Shown: one piece after another, positions 44,771-56,200 of the stretch
Numbering within the stretch: the first letter of the stretch is position 1
How the letters are laid out: every line of letters starts with the position of its first letter
Origin: Dendrolimus kikuchii
Taxonomy: Eukaryota; Arthropoda; Insecta; Lepidoptera; Lasiocampidae
DNA: 64,000 nt
Assembly (NCBI GenBank): GCA_019925095.2
Contig: CM034392.1
Location: 18,642,387-18,706,386 of the forward strand
Direction: 5' to 3'
The notes under the pieces: generated by a model
Told to the model about the DNA's origin: nothing
The model's input: only the letters and a program-made list of their open reading frames with translations
The model's database searches: none
Translations under genes and position numbers: made by a program

Positions 44771-46160
44771 AAATATTGCTTTATCTTGCTTATATCTATT
44801 ACAGAGCTTATCGGCTATCTATGTACATTTCTTTATTGTTTTATGTATTGAGAGGATTGGAAACTCCATCGACAAGAGGGCTCTTAAATATTATGATGGT
44901 GACCTTTTGTAACGGAACTTGGCAGAAGCGGTAAGAGAGAAAAGATTTGATTTATATAAATGTAATATATCATAAACAATAAGCATTGGTATTATTTAGA
45001 TGTCAAAGAGCCGATTACTTGGTTTCAGACTTAGATCATATAGACATGTTATATGTCAATGGTTCAGACGTTGTAATCCTTGAATTAGGTAAGATCGGAG
45101 GGGGACTGTAGTGGTAATGGTTTTCTATTTTTCTCACGTTTTTACCCCTACTAGAGCTAGAGAAAATATACCGTGTCTGGTTTCGGCTAAAATCGAAACT
45201 AGGGCATTGAAATAAAATGTTCTGCGAAAATATACAAAAGTTTATAAAGCTATACAAAAATGTTTCGAGGACTTAATGATGAGCCAGCAGAATACTTGAC
45301 TGTGTCCGTTTCTCGTAACGCGTGGCTAAACGTATTGTGCTCAGGCCATCCGTTTCCTCATTCATATTCATCTCCATTTATCTATAGAAAGTAAATGCTA
45401 CATTATATCGAAGAATCTATATTTGAATTTTATTATCAAGGAAATCTTAATAATAGAAGTATGAAGTAGAAATTAATAGAAACATCTCGTCGTATATTTT
45501 AATAGTAATACACCGATAAAATCTAAGATTCATTAGGGGTATACCAGTATTTTTTAGTGCTCCCTAGCCATTCTATTACACACTAACTGTCTTTAATAAA
45601 TGTCTACTTTCATCCATTCTCTTTACATGCTAGTAAAATGAATGCCATCTAATAAAAATGGGTTTCTATTTATATTTATTAATCATCCTCCATGACATAA
45701 TTATGTTTTTGTTTATATTACCTTATATTGTTCCGAAAACCGCTATTTCTGTTCCTTATTTATTTCATTTTTCTATATGTAGATGAATTTGCGGTCAACT
45801 AATAGATTTCCAATACATGGATATCAATATAGGCTTGCGTTTTATACAGAGTGACACGGCCGGCAATCACTTTAACTGTCAGTTATTGATTAATTGCCCA
45901 TATAAGCTTCGACGAAGCATTGTGATTAATGGCCAGTAATGAAATAAGTGATCAGAACGCCATTATGTGGACTCATAAAAGCTGATGTACTTATGTAATT
46001 TATAGAAACACCATGCTCGTAGTAACACAAAAAAATTAATTCAATCTTATTAAGTTATAATTAGGTACTTCAGTAAACTGCAATCATACAAAATTACACA
46101 TGATATAAAACTGTTTACTTTAGTAAGATAAACATTATGTACACCAACGTTCATTTAAAA
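44771..46160. other. No recognised feature
   Basis: AT-rich; no exon, RNA gene or clear repeat end. Confidence 0.45.
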
Positions 46161-46571
46161 TCTATATATATAAAAATCTATTGCTGTTCGTTAGTCTCGC
46201 TAAAACTCGAGAACGGCGGGACCGATTTGGCTAATTTGATTTTAGATTATTTGTGGAAGTCCAGGGAAGGTTTAAAAGGTGAGTAAATATGAAAATGCTT
46301 GGAATACAGTAAAAACAACAATTTCGCTTTCCCTTAGAGACTATTCCTACCTGCCAAACATTTGATGTTCGTCCCGTCGTTTAGAAATCAATTAAATTTA
46401 AAAGTGAAGTTTTTATTTCTTTTTTTTTTGGTTTTGAATGTCAAACGTCTTATATTCGTTCCGGTTAAGTTTTGACCACATATTTTTCTAAAGTTGTAAC
46501 ATTCTCCAATTATCATTCAGTTTTTTTATTTATTGATTCTGAGGCGGTACGAAGTTTGCCGGGTCAGCTAG
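46161..46571 (+). mobile_element. Non-autonomous Helitron H1, complete (411 bp)
   Basis: It starts A|TCTATATATATAAAAATC and ends GCCGGGTCAGCTAG|T, exactly the Helitron boundary pattern. Internal landmarks are TTGCTGTTCGTTAGTCTCGC and CTCGAGAACGGCGGG. It is non-coding. Copies at 29488-29928 (minus) and 63966-64000 (plus, running off the window) define the family. Confidence 0.85.
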
Positions 46572-47110
46572 TAAGTAATAATTATATGAATAGTGTATTT
46601 TATAAAATATGGGAAATGATTGTGATATAGTCAGTTTCTTGTCAGTGTAGCCTAATATTTTGTTAGGAGATATCTTGCGCTCAGAATTAAAATTTTGTTT
46701 TATTTAGTACTATAACAATGAAGGTAAAATTTGTTTGTTTCTTTTTGCATTTTGCTTCTTGACCCCACATACATTTTCGGTAGTATTAAAATAAAAGATT
46801 AATTTTTTAAAAATCAAATTAACAGTGATGCAAAACAGACCACATAATAAAAATCTAGCGTGCTTTCAACTTATTATTAAATGCATACTTAAAAAAAACA
46901 TATTACTAAAAATTTGACAAATGGAATAAAAACATACAGCCGTATTGAGAACCTCCTCATTTTTGAAAGTCGGCTAAAAATAAAGTTTTTTGCCAGTATG
47001 ATACAATATCAATGAAAGTAGTCTACGTAACTAAAATGCGAAGATTTCGATAAGTTATCTATTTTTATAAACATAATCAGATATAACAGCTGAATTCAGT
47101 GTAAATCAGC
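46572..47110. other. No recognised feature
   Basis: AT-rich; nothing supported. Confidence 0.45.
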
Positions 47111-47119
47111 TTTAATATT

Positions 47120-47350
47120 TTTATATGTTAAACGGTCATGTTTGTGTATGAGTCCAACTACTGACTTGGGGAGCGGATTGACTTCAAAATATTCAATCGG
47201 GAATATTGAAGTCAGTTTTTGGTAAAGGAATTGATTTGAAGTCAGATGAAAATTGTTTGAAGACTACAAATCAACTTACACCATGCCAGTATGAAATTAG
47301 CACTGACTTCTTTCGAAATTGAAATCAGTAGCTGGATTAATGTACCTAAA
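47120..47350. repeat. Cluster of TGACTTCAA / TTGAAGTCA motifs
   Basis: Variants occur at 47161, 47178 (TTGACTTCAAAA), 47206 (ATTGAAGTCAGT), 47236 (TTTGAAGTCAG), 47257 and 47303 (CTGACTTC), in both orientations. Two pairs form foldbacks, for example GACTTCAAAATATT with AATATTGAAGTC. Confidence 0.5.
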
Positions 47351-47744
47351 TCAGCTTTAAAGCCTAAATATAAGTAATATATCATTCATTGGTGTAAATA
47401 GTTCGATATTAAACCAGTCAATTCAGTATTATGAATCCATATAGGAATTATTAATAGCTAGCACGTGGCTGGAACACACCTGCCATTTGTAAATGTCTAG
47501 CAATATCGTGTCATTCCCACACAAAATATTTCGTGAAACTCTTTGTGAATTTCACATATTAATCTTTTCAGCTGTAATGCCCGACACCTGGTTACAGAAT
47601 GATAAATACTTGCGTGCTACGTGCGGTCGCGAGCGCAGTGATCTATCTCTCTTAAAAAGGTGTTCATTAAGATATAGCCCTTATATCGTTGTAATAACTT
47701 ACATAATCCTTTGAGTTTTAAGTTCATATCATGTGAGAGAGTAA

Positions 47745-48266
47745 AATGGCTTCCACACGATACAATTTTACGACCAATTTGACCGGATTGAAAAATCGAA
47801 TTATGTAGTATGGTTAGAAATACGAAATCCAAGGTCATTGGTTGGTTAGGACCGTTCGATTTGATTGTGTCCAATCAAAACGGGTGATGTGGACGCTAGT
47901 TGCTAAATTTTTTGACGTCGTCATTATCACAGCAGCATGCAGAGCAAGTGTCTGCAATGCGTTGTCATGTATTTTGTTGTGTTATAATTTTGGTTTCAAG
48001 ATGAACGACGAGGATAACGATAATGTCCATCCATACCAATCGGCAAATAATGGAGGAGATTTTAAATCTTAAAAAACCATTGTTTGGTCTTCTATTTTTT
48101 TTTCTTCACCTACATTTGTAGTTAGAGACAAAATCAACCCATATTTTTCTACTTGTTAAGAAGCATCGTGCTTCATACAAGTCCGTTCAGGAGAGACAAT
48201 CAGATTGTAGCCAACTCAATTGGCGAATCTGATTGGCAATCAAATCGTAACGTGTGGAAGGGGTTT
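47745..48266. mobile_element. Inverted-repeat element G, about 520 bp
   Basis: The left end CTTCCACACGATACAATTTT mirrors the right end (complement CTTCCACACGTTACGATTTG). A 76-codon plus-strand frame lies inside (47842-48072), ending MNDEDNDNVHPYQ...GGDFKS. The element is longer than a typical MITE. The frame could be a first coding exon left from an autonomous parent, but no transposase motif is visible. Confidence 0.5.
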
Positions 48267-48394
48267 AAGTTGACAAGTCTATACATTAAAATCCACCACA
48301 CATAAAATAACTCAGTGTTATGTATCTATACGTACTATATATTTTATGTCAGCCGTTTTCACGCTGGTGGGGCTACTTTGAGATAATGTTACAA

Positions 48395-48540
48395 ATATAG
48401 GTCGTCACATGCATATGTGACAATGGGTGTAATGCGTTACTTGAGATGTGACATTCTTAATGACGTTAAATATTGACAGATAACGTATGTATATACACGT
48501 AAGTAGCTATTTAATAAGGGCATTATTTTAATAATCCTTC
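48395..48540. repeat. Relative of the 28.1-kb foldback element
   Basis: GACAATGGGTGTAATGCGTT, ACTTGAGATGTGACATT and AATGACGTTAAATATTGACA match 28130-28190 with about 25 percent differences. Confidence 0.5.
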
Positions 48541-48793
48541 TTAATAATTTTTAACATTATGGCAGGTGAGACCCCACTATTAGGGTATGCTCGCAGCATT
48601 ACGAAGCTAGGTATGAATTCCTTATTCAACGGAATAGATCCCATTTTTCAGATATAAAAAGTACTCATTGTAGGTACGTTAATTATTAGTTCATTCCTGT
48701 TATCTAAAGTATGCCAGAAGAATACTAAAAATGGCAATGCCCAGCATAAAAAGTAAGTAACTCTAAAAACCTCCAAAACTTTATACGACTGGA

Positions 48794-49169
48794 GCCCAAT
48801 TCTGCTATTACTATCTTATCAAAATTTATCTTAGTTTATTCTAATAATAATTTATTCATTCTAGTAAATTCCAATAGCGGTCCCGCCTCAGGCCATCTTT
48901 ATAAATATTTACAAGCGAAAACTCGGGAAATAAATATTAAAAATTTTGATAGCTTTTCAATATTCATTTCGGCGAATGCCATTTCTGCTAATGGTAATTT
49001 ATACCAATAATTAATACCATTTTTTTCTACTAATATTCCCAACCGCTACAATGACAATATCGAGAAGACATTGCAGTTTTAGTAGGATACTAATTTTTGA
49101 CACCATCGCAATGGAATCGTACTTCGAATATCATCGCAATGCCAAAATATTGAAATAGCAGAATTGGGC
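48794..49169. mobile_element. Element F, about 376 bp, 16-bp inverted ends
   Basis: GCCCAATTCTGCTATT (48794-48809) and its exact complement (49154-49169) bound an AT-rich non-coding interior. 35497 carries the same terminus. Confidence 0.7.
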
Positions 49170-49173
49170 CCCT

Positions 49174-50154
49174 GGAAGACGCTAGAAAATCACAATCACC
49201 AAAAGATCACAATTACCAAATTTACCCTATTTAGTAAGTCTTCAGAGTTACATCTTCTGTTGGCCGATTGTCGTACCCTATATTCTTTTTGCATGATACA
49301 AAGTCTTGCATCATACATTTAACTATCAATATTAATATTATAAAATAAGGTGCATTCTTGAAGGTGATATAGAAGGACATATTATGGAGAAAACATTGTT
49401 ATCTGAAAAAGAATACACTCATTAATAAGTAACATGGAAGCCTAACACCGTTATAGCTGATAATTATGGAACAGATTTAGATCGAGTATGAGCTGGGAAG
49501 ATCATTAACCTTTCTTTAATGGTAGTAACGATCAAATTCATTATTCAACAAAATATTGGGCTGCTATTAACAATTCAAAAGAATGAATGTTCATTGGAAA
49601 TCTGTTTGGAAGCAATCAGGCCAAATTAGAGCTCCAGTATTTCAGGCAATATATTGATGAAGGTACGTGAATTATTTCTTACACATTTAAACAATTGGCT
49701 AATTGTATTTAGATTTTCTTGGTTTTGTAATTTAGGAAATTGCAAATAGGTAAACTTAATATAAAACGTTATTTCATAAGAATCACAAAACTTCAATAAA
49801 TCGGCTAATTGTATGATAGTCCATGTGCAGTGAAACCTTCCTTAGTGGCGTATGTCAATTGTTTAGACTTCGTCACTTAGTTAGCAGCTACCAAAAACTT
49901 TTTATGAAAATATTCCACATCTCGAAAAAATACTTAACCAATCTTGTTCCAATTTTCGTTGAAAGTATTTTTAATAGTTTTTTTTTATCAAAAAAACTCG
50001 CTCTCTAGTATAAATTAAAGGAGTGAGCAGACTTTTTACAAGATTCGAAGCAAATATCTTCTCATCTATTGTTTTGAACAATAAACTCATTAGGGAATAT
50101 TGTTTTTTTTTTAACAACTACGGACTCGAGTTTAGTACCCTTTTTACAACTTAA
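49174..50154. other. No recognised feature
   Basis: AT-rich; nothing supported. Confidence 0.45.
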
Positions 50155-50258
50155 TTTCTATGAAAGTTTTTTACAGTTCATACACGCTTATTGTTCATAG
50201 TTTTATTTTCTATGAAAGTTTTTTACAGTTCATACACGCTTATTGTTCATTTTTGTTC
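50155..50258 (+). repeat. Tandem duplication, unit about 52 bp
   Basis: Two adjacent, identical runs begin TTTCTATGAAAGTTTTTTAC and pass through AGTTCATACACGCTTATTGT, ending TTCAT. The identity implies a recent event. Confidence 0.85.
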
Positions 50259-50584
50259 TTGTGTGTGACATTAATTCAGTGATTTTTGTGTTGTGGTGTA
50301 CCTTAAGAATAACTTATTATATTAATTTATTCTAATTTTAATACTAAACTTATACTAATGTAGAGTGTATCTGTTGCATGCTGGTGTTGTGAGGAAGTGC
50401 ATGTGCAGTGTGTGCCTTATGTCTATACCTATATACTCGTATATTATCTTAACTAGTGCCATGTGTGTTGTTTTCCTTTCTGTGCCAAGGTTATTAATTT
50501 TTAGGCTCTTTGTGTGTCTTGGTTTGTTTGTGAAGTGTGCAGAGAATATTGTTACAATTTATCAAGACCCTGTCTAATAATACC

Positions 50585-50790
50585 CCATACAAATTGTAAG
50601 CAATCAATTGATCTTTTGCAATGTCTTAAACAGTTTAGAGAGACAACAGCTTATTGTTTACCAAAACAAAAATTAGTTGTTTAACTAATTAATAAATTTG
50701 TTACTTGGTAAAACAAAAGGCGGCCTTATCGCTAAAAGAAATCCCTTCTAGGCAACCTGACTCAGAGGAAATTCTTAAATTATCTGTAAT
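50585..50790 (-). mobile_element. LINE-J 3' UTR
   Basis: On the minus strand: CTGAGTCAGGTTGCCTAGAA, TTAGCGATAAGGCCGCCTTT and TGTTTTACC, as at 12700-12760 and 62215-62260. No coding part is preserved. Confidence 0.6.
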
Positions 50791-50912
50791 TATTATGCAA
50801 CAAACAAAAATGAAAAAATATATATAAATAAAAATGACATATGGATAGCAGATAAAAGTCTAAAAAGTAAAGTAAATTAGCAAATACATTATTGCGTACG
50901 AGTAACAGAATG

Positions 50913-51749
50913 CAAAAGTAGATGGATGCCGTGCTTTTAGCCGAATCGCCATCAGAACTGCAAACACTAGTCACAATGATGAAAGATGACTGTCAGGCGA
51001 GAGGCTTACATTTGAATGCGAAGAAAACAAAGGTTATGGTGTTTGAAAGAGAAGAAACCAGAACGAATGCAAGGATAATGGTCGATGATGTTATGCTGGA
51101 GCAAGTGAATGAGTTTGTATATGTTAGATGTGCTTTTAGCAGGGATGGAAGGTACACCGCTGATATAGAAAGAAGAGTGAATTTGGGGAATAGTTTGAAT
51201 GGAGCGTTAGGTAAACTTCTAGGCGCTAAGAACCTCAGCCAGAAGGCCCAACTCGCCGTACACAACGCGGTGCTGGTACGTACGCTCACGTATGGGAGTG
51301 ATAGTTGGATATGGAAGAGAGAGCATGAAAGTAGAGTAAATGCGGTCGAGATGCGAGCATTGCGCAAAATCTGCGGAGTGACTCTCGCGCACCGCGTTCG
51401 TAATACCGAAGTAACAAAGAGAGTTGGTCTGAAAGAGAGTGTCGGGGTGAAGGTAAGGAAAGGAATGCTCCGGTGGTTCGGGCATGTGGAAAGAATGACT
51501 AAACAGATATACAATGCAAAAGTGGATGGATGCAGAAGTCGTGGAAGGCCACGACACACCTTCCATGATCAAATTGATCGTGTACTAGCAGAAGGTGATG
51601 TCAGGAGCCTTAAGAACAGACGAGCGTGCATGACAAAAGTTATGAATGTCAAAGAAGCAAGTGAGGTGTGTAAGAATAAGCCTAAATGGCGCTCTGTTGT
51701 TCGTGCCTACCCCGCAAGGAAACCGGCGTGAAGTTATGTATGTATGTAC
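50913..51749 (+). mobile_element. LINE-R copy 2, 10-bp target duplication, chimeric 5' end
   Basis: TAACAGAATG flanks the insertion (50903-50912 and 51750-51759). From 50925 or so it follows copy 1 to the GTTATGTATGTATGT tail. The first 17 bases (CAAAAGTAGATGGATGC) match, with one difference, a site further down the same element (51517-51533), so the 5' junction is composite. The truncation point falls inside the YADD codons. Confidence 0.85.
50922..51731 (+). pseudogene. Partial RT ORF of LINE-R, copy 2
   Basis: The 269-codon frame begins at the break point (MDAVLLAESPSELQ) and reaches the natural stop, ending [14 protein letters not shown]. It keeps LTYGSDSWIWKREHES, MRALRKICGV and MLRWFGHVERM, but has lost five residues after HVERM (a 15-bp in-frame deletion between AAGAATG repeats). 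It lacks the endonuclease and most RT catalytic motifs, so it cannot be an active enzyme. Confidence 0.85.
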
Positions 51750-51759
51750 TAACAGAATG

Positions 51760-52874
51760 TTTCCTGGGTGATATTTTTAATTTACCCCACATTCTGTTTT
51801 TACCACCTGGTAACTTTTGGAATATTACAAAAGGGAGTGAACATAACGAACTTAAAAACGTAGGTTCTTTGACATCTGTCGTGAAAATACGGCTGTATTT
51901 CAAGTACGGATGTAAGTTTACGGTCGACTATCCCCGTATTTAATCACGTAGCTGAGTGAGGGGTCTATTGTACTGAGGCTAAGGGATTCCTTCCTAAGAG
52001 GTTTAGAAGGTTAATTTAGTAATGTTGTGGGATACTCATGCTATAGTGCATATTTCCTTAGGATTGTACGTTTGCCCTGTTACGGGATATTGAGTGTCCT
52101 ATTCAAATTGTTTTCTTCTAGAAAATCAGGTAATCATTTAAAAATTATTTCCCATGTATTTCAATAATACATTTTTGTTAATTTATAGCCGAAGGATATG
52201 AATTGAACAGCCAAATCGAACAAAAAAAATATGCGATTTTTATTGTTAAAAATTGTTTTTAATTATGTAGGTTGAAAAACCCAGTACAAAAGATAAAATA
52301 TACCTACATATAGTTTATGACTTATATAAATATTCGGAAATAGGTTTTTTAGTCTCTGAAATTTACATTTCAGTAAACGTGGAGACATTAACACACAATT
52401 TTTAATTCAAATATAATGAAATAATGATACACCTACGTATTATTTTATACGCAGTTGGTAAATTTACTAATATAATATAGACAATAAATTGCTTATACCT
52501 TACCTAGCAAATTATTGACAACGTCAATAACATTAATTAATTCAATATGCTATATTATACATAGTACCATTATAATATTCTGCATATTGTTTACTAGCTT
52601 ATAGTCTAAACTTTCTATATTCAAAGTAATATATTTAGTCAGATATTAGATAATAAACATGTGAGTTGTAGGCGTGCTTGAAATGATTATTTAACATATA
52701 GTGGAGACACCCACCTGTGAATGTTATTAAGACAAAGCTGCTTTACTTTAAGTTAATAAACACCTCACCATTTCTATTCATTCGAAAATTGAGGCTGGAA
52801 ATTGTTTGTGGTAAATTTGAAATGTCGCAACTAAATATCTCGTAAATTTAAAATTCTTTTTAATTTGAACCAAT
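51760..52874. other. No recognised feature
   Basis: AT-rich; nothing supported. Confidence 0.45.
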
Positions 52875-53123
52875 CACCATCGGGTTGTGGACTAATATGT
52901 AATATGTATATAAATCCATTATCTGTTTGCTATAAAAATATGTGATAATAGAATGTAACAATGATAATTATTATTTATATATATAAATAATACATACATA
53001 CATAACACCATCGGGTTGTGGACTAATATGTAATATGTATATAAATCCATTATCTGTTTACTATAAAAATATGTGATAATAGAATGTAACAATGATAATT
53101 ATTATTTATATATATAAATAATA
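52875..53123 (+). repeat. Tandem duplication, period 131 bp
   Basis: About 118 bp starting CACCATCGGGTTGTGGACTA is repeated at 53006 with a single visible difference (TTTGCTA versus TTTACTA). Each copy ends in the palindrome TATTTATATATATAAATA. A (CATA)n spacer separates them. Confidence 0.9.
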
Positions 53124-53135
53124 AATATATAAATT

Positions 53136-53260
53136 CCCTTAAGAGAGCAGCAGCGCATTTGTAGCAACTTTGCTGTTGCAAATGTCCATAGGTGATGGTA
53201 ACCGCTTTCCATCAAGTGGGCCGTCTGCCTGTCTGCTGATCTCCTGCAATAAAAATATAA
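53136..53260 (+). mobile_element. Repeat family A, 3' part
   Basis: It starts at TCCCTTAAGAGAGCAGCAGC and ends TGCTGATCTCCTGCAATAAA. The 5' cut lies immediately after the tandem duplication. Confidence 0.8.
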
Positions 53261-53714
53261 AAATATATATATACCAATGAACAATTAAATATATCCTGCA
53301 AGTTTTATGGAAATTTTTGTATTTCCCATAGTTAGAGTTTATATATGTGGTCAGAGAAGTAAGCTATTTTTACAAATAATATATTTTTATTTATATCGTA
53401 AGATGAAATAGGTAGGCCGAGCCCCGAGCTTTCAGAGTGAATTCGGCTAAGTGAAACCGATTTTAGGATAGGAAGCCAAATGCAGTGCGAAAACTTAGTC
53501 TAAACTAAACCTACATTTATACTGACTGATAAATAAAATTGAAATGTGTGTTTACAATGTCAAAATACCAGCTTTTTATTACATACATATGAAAGTATCA
53601 AATTAAATCAAAAAACATTTATTGAATAAAACAAAATTCACAATTTTTGACACTCATTGGTCTCCAAATTGGAGTATATACAGCACTTATATCAAAAAAA
53701 CAATTTTAAAATTT

Positions 53715-53872
53715 CATCTGTCTGTTTGGGTGCTCCGGGTAATCTTTGAAACGGCTGAACCAATTTTAATGGGACTTTCACTGGTAGATAGCTGGTGTTG
53801 TGAGTAACTTAAGTTTACTTATTTTTAAGTTCCACGAAAAAACTATACTGACGAAGTCGCGGGCACAGCTAG
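53715..53872 (+). mobile_element. Helitron 3' end
   Basis: GAAACGGCTGAACCAATTTT, then ACGAAGTCGCGGGCACAGCT and CTAG|T have the lepidopteran Helitron 3' pattern. The 5' boundary is not clear. Confidence 0.6.
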
Positions 53873-54023
53873 TATTAAAAAATCAAATCAGTATGGTTAA
53901 AGGTGAAATAGTCCCCAGGGGACACATTACTATTAACCATAAAGACCCAAACTACGTATATACTTACTACATACGTTTTTAAAACTGTTTTAATTTATTT
54001 GATGCTTTTGTTTATGTAGGCTT

Positions 54024-54334
54024 ATCCGTGCAGGAACGGAGAAAGAATACAATTTCCTGCGGCCGGGCCCCCTGTCGTAAGAAGCGACTTAACAACCCAC
54101 AGCCAGGTGGTAGGGCATTTGCCCGACTGGATGGCTACCACCCCTGGTCTAAAGTATGTCGCCATAACAACCTTGAGTTGTGTTCCGGCATTAGTGACCA
54201 GGTTCCAATCTTCCTTAAGAGAGCAGCAACGCATTTGTAGCACCTTTGGTGTTGCAAATGTCCATAGGCGATGGTAACCGCTTTTCATCAAGTGGGCCGT
54301 ATGCCTGTCTGCTGATCTCCTGCAATAAAAAAAA
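54024..54334 (+). mobile_element. Repeat family A, full length, short target duplication
   Basis: Complete from ATCCGTGCAGGAACGGAGAA to CTGCAATAAAAAAAA. AGGCTT occurs on both sides (54018-54023 and 54335-54340), which would fit a 6-bp target duplication after an A tail. It is nearly identical to 55894-56200. Confidence 0.85.
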
Positions 54335-54359
54335 AGGCTTCATTTAAACTTTTATTCTT

Positions 54360-54475
54360 TCGAGAGGTGTAAATGACCTATTTAGGCACGAGATAGTTTG
54401 GCGCAAGAGCGTAGCGAGGGCGCTAATAGCGCTAAATAGGCTTTTCACCCGAGGTTAACACTTTCCTTTTCATTT
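54360..54475. repeat. Palindromic CpG-rich element
   Basis: CGAGAGGTGTAAATGACCTA and TTTAG on the left pair with CTAAATAGGCTTTTCACCCG and AGG on the right. The centre is rich in GCG/CGC (GCGTAGCGAGGGCGC). Confidence 0.55.
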
Positions 54476-55494
54476 CGAATATAAGAAAAGTAAATAAAAA
54501 ATGATTAGTTAAACAAACAACTATTTCTTTAATGAAATCAGGCGTTAAATCCATACCCTAATCTAAAATGAAGCGTCATCACGTACGTCACGTATGAAAC
54601 GTCAGGTAAATCTTTTTCTGTGGCATTCCACTAGTCTGTATTTTTTTTGTCACTAATAATATAAATATTTAGCTCAAATTTATGTAAATTAAATAATAAT
54701 TTAGTGAAAAGTAATTTATAAGGATAAAATAATGTTAAAAAATTATTGATTTTTTTATTACACTTTATGGCGCGATTTAACAATGGCTATAAAAAAAGTT
54801 GGGACATGAGTCGCACGTATTATATCTATGGTTCGCATAGTTTTCTATTTGTTTTGGCAGCAGGAGGAATCGTTTTCCAGGAACAAAAAGTGCTGTTTTC
54901 ATCCATGTCATTAGGCAACTCTAAGAGTACTTTCAGAATATGAGAAATGAAACAATCCCTACCGCTCTATATTTGCTCCTCATTTTTTTTTTTTTACAAA
55001 AAACATATTTTATGTGCGCAAATAATTGCACAAAAACACTATTTTCATTGTACAACTATGCATCATATGTAAATAATTGTTTAACTGTGTTTTATATAAG
55101 AATAAAAGTGTATACTTTAGAGATATGTATGTGTGTAGCTTTGTGTTAGTTGGCATACGAGGAAGATCGCCAGTTTGTTACCATCTACCATTTATGTTAA
55201 GTTGCCCCGAAGAGATCGCTTTTAGAAACTATTGCCAGATTTTATTATTATTGGACTGGTTTATTTTTGTTATTCTCATTTCGGTGAAAGATTATAAACA
55301 TAACACACTCTATATACTTAGAATTTTGATAATATCTCTGTTTCTTGCACTTCAATTTTCGCTATGGGTATTCTAGATTTGCTGAAAAAAAACATGTTTG
55401 GAAATAAACTTATTTTGTACATTTTAGTATTTTGTTAAGATTCATTTTAGTATTTTCTTCTTTTCGCGATTAGTACATATAATAAAACTACACT
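54476..55494. other. No gene supported
   Basis: Two plus-strand frames (54746-54943 and 55077-55376) have hydrophobic, AT-driven content. Neither shows splice signals or a known domain. Confidence 0.4.
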
Positions 55495-55680
55495 TTAACG
55501 GTTTAAGCGCTCTATTTTATTTGAATTTTATTGACAATGACATTACTCATTGATACTTGACATCTTTGTCTTCCGATCACACGGCTACTAAAAAGTGGCC
55601 GCAATGTCATAATAAAAATCAAACAAAATATCGCGCTTAAAACCATTATAACGTAGTTTTATTATTGTACATTTTATATT
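55495..55680 (-). mobile_element. Family E inverted-repeat element, best copy
   Basis: The left arm CACTTTAACGGTTTAAGCGC pairs imperfectly with the complement of the right arm (ATAATGGTTTTAAGCGCGAT). The centre (TTGACATCTTTGTCTTCCGA, CACACGGCTACT) matches 22360-22420 inverted. Confidence 0.55.
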
Positions 55681-55893
55681 TTTATATGTATTTCGTAAAG
55701 TTATCAACATAAACAAATATAATTTAGGATATCCCATAAATAATATAGAATTGTCCTGAGTGTTCTTTAAAATGATTAGTATGCCATTTTTTGTTGTTTA
55801 CAACAACACGCATTAATATTATCTTGTAAATCTGAATGTAACGACATGAAATATGTAGTTACCGGTAAATTAGACAAGATTATTAGAATTTTT

Positions 55894-56200
55894 ATCCGTG
55901 CAGGAACGGAGAAAGAATACAATTTCCTGTGGCCGGGCGGCCTGTCGTAAGAGGCGACTTAACAACCCACAGCCAGGTGGTAGGGCATTTGCCCGACTGG
56001 ATGGCTACCACCCCTGGTCTGAAGCATGTCGCCATAACAACCTTGAGTTGTATTCCGGCATTAGTGACCAGGTTCCAGTCTCCCTTAAGAGAGCAGCAAC
56101 GCATTTGTAGCACCTTTGGTGTTGTAAATGTCCATAGGCGATGGTAACCGCTTTCCATCAAGTGGGCCGTCTGCCTGTTTGCTGATCTTCTGCAATAAAT
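55894..56200 (+). mobile_element. Repeat family A, full length
   Basis: Complete from ATCCGTGCAGGAACGGAGAA to TGCTGATCTTCTGCAATAAA, with only scattered differences from 54024-54334. Confidence 0.85.

Noticed and set aside
50993..51572. Long antisense frames (up to 188 codons) opposite LINE-R, also at 42323-42691
   Set aside because: They mirror the sense RT ORF, have low-complexity Ser/Thr/Leu content, and are a known by-product of a long open sense frame.
55077..55376. 99-codon hydrophobic frame, considered as a chemoreceptor exon
   Set aside because: No conserved receptor motif and no splice sites; the hydrophobic content is expected from T-rich DNA.
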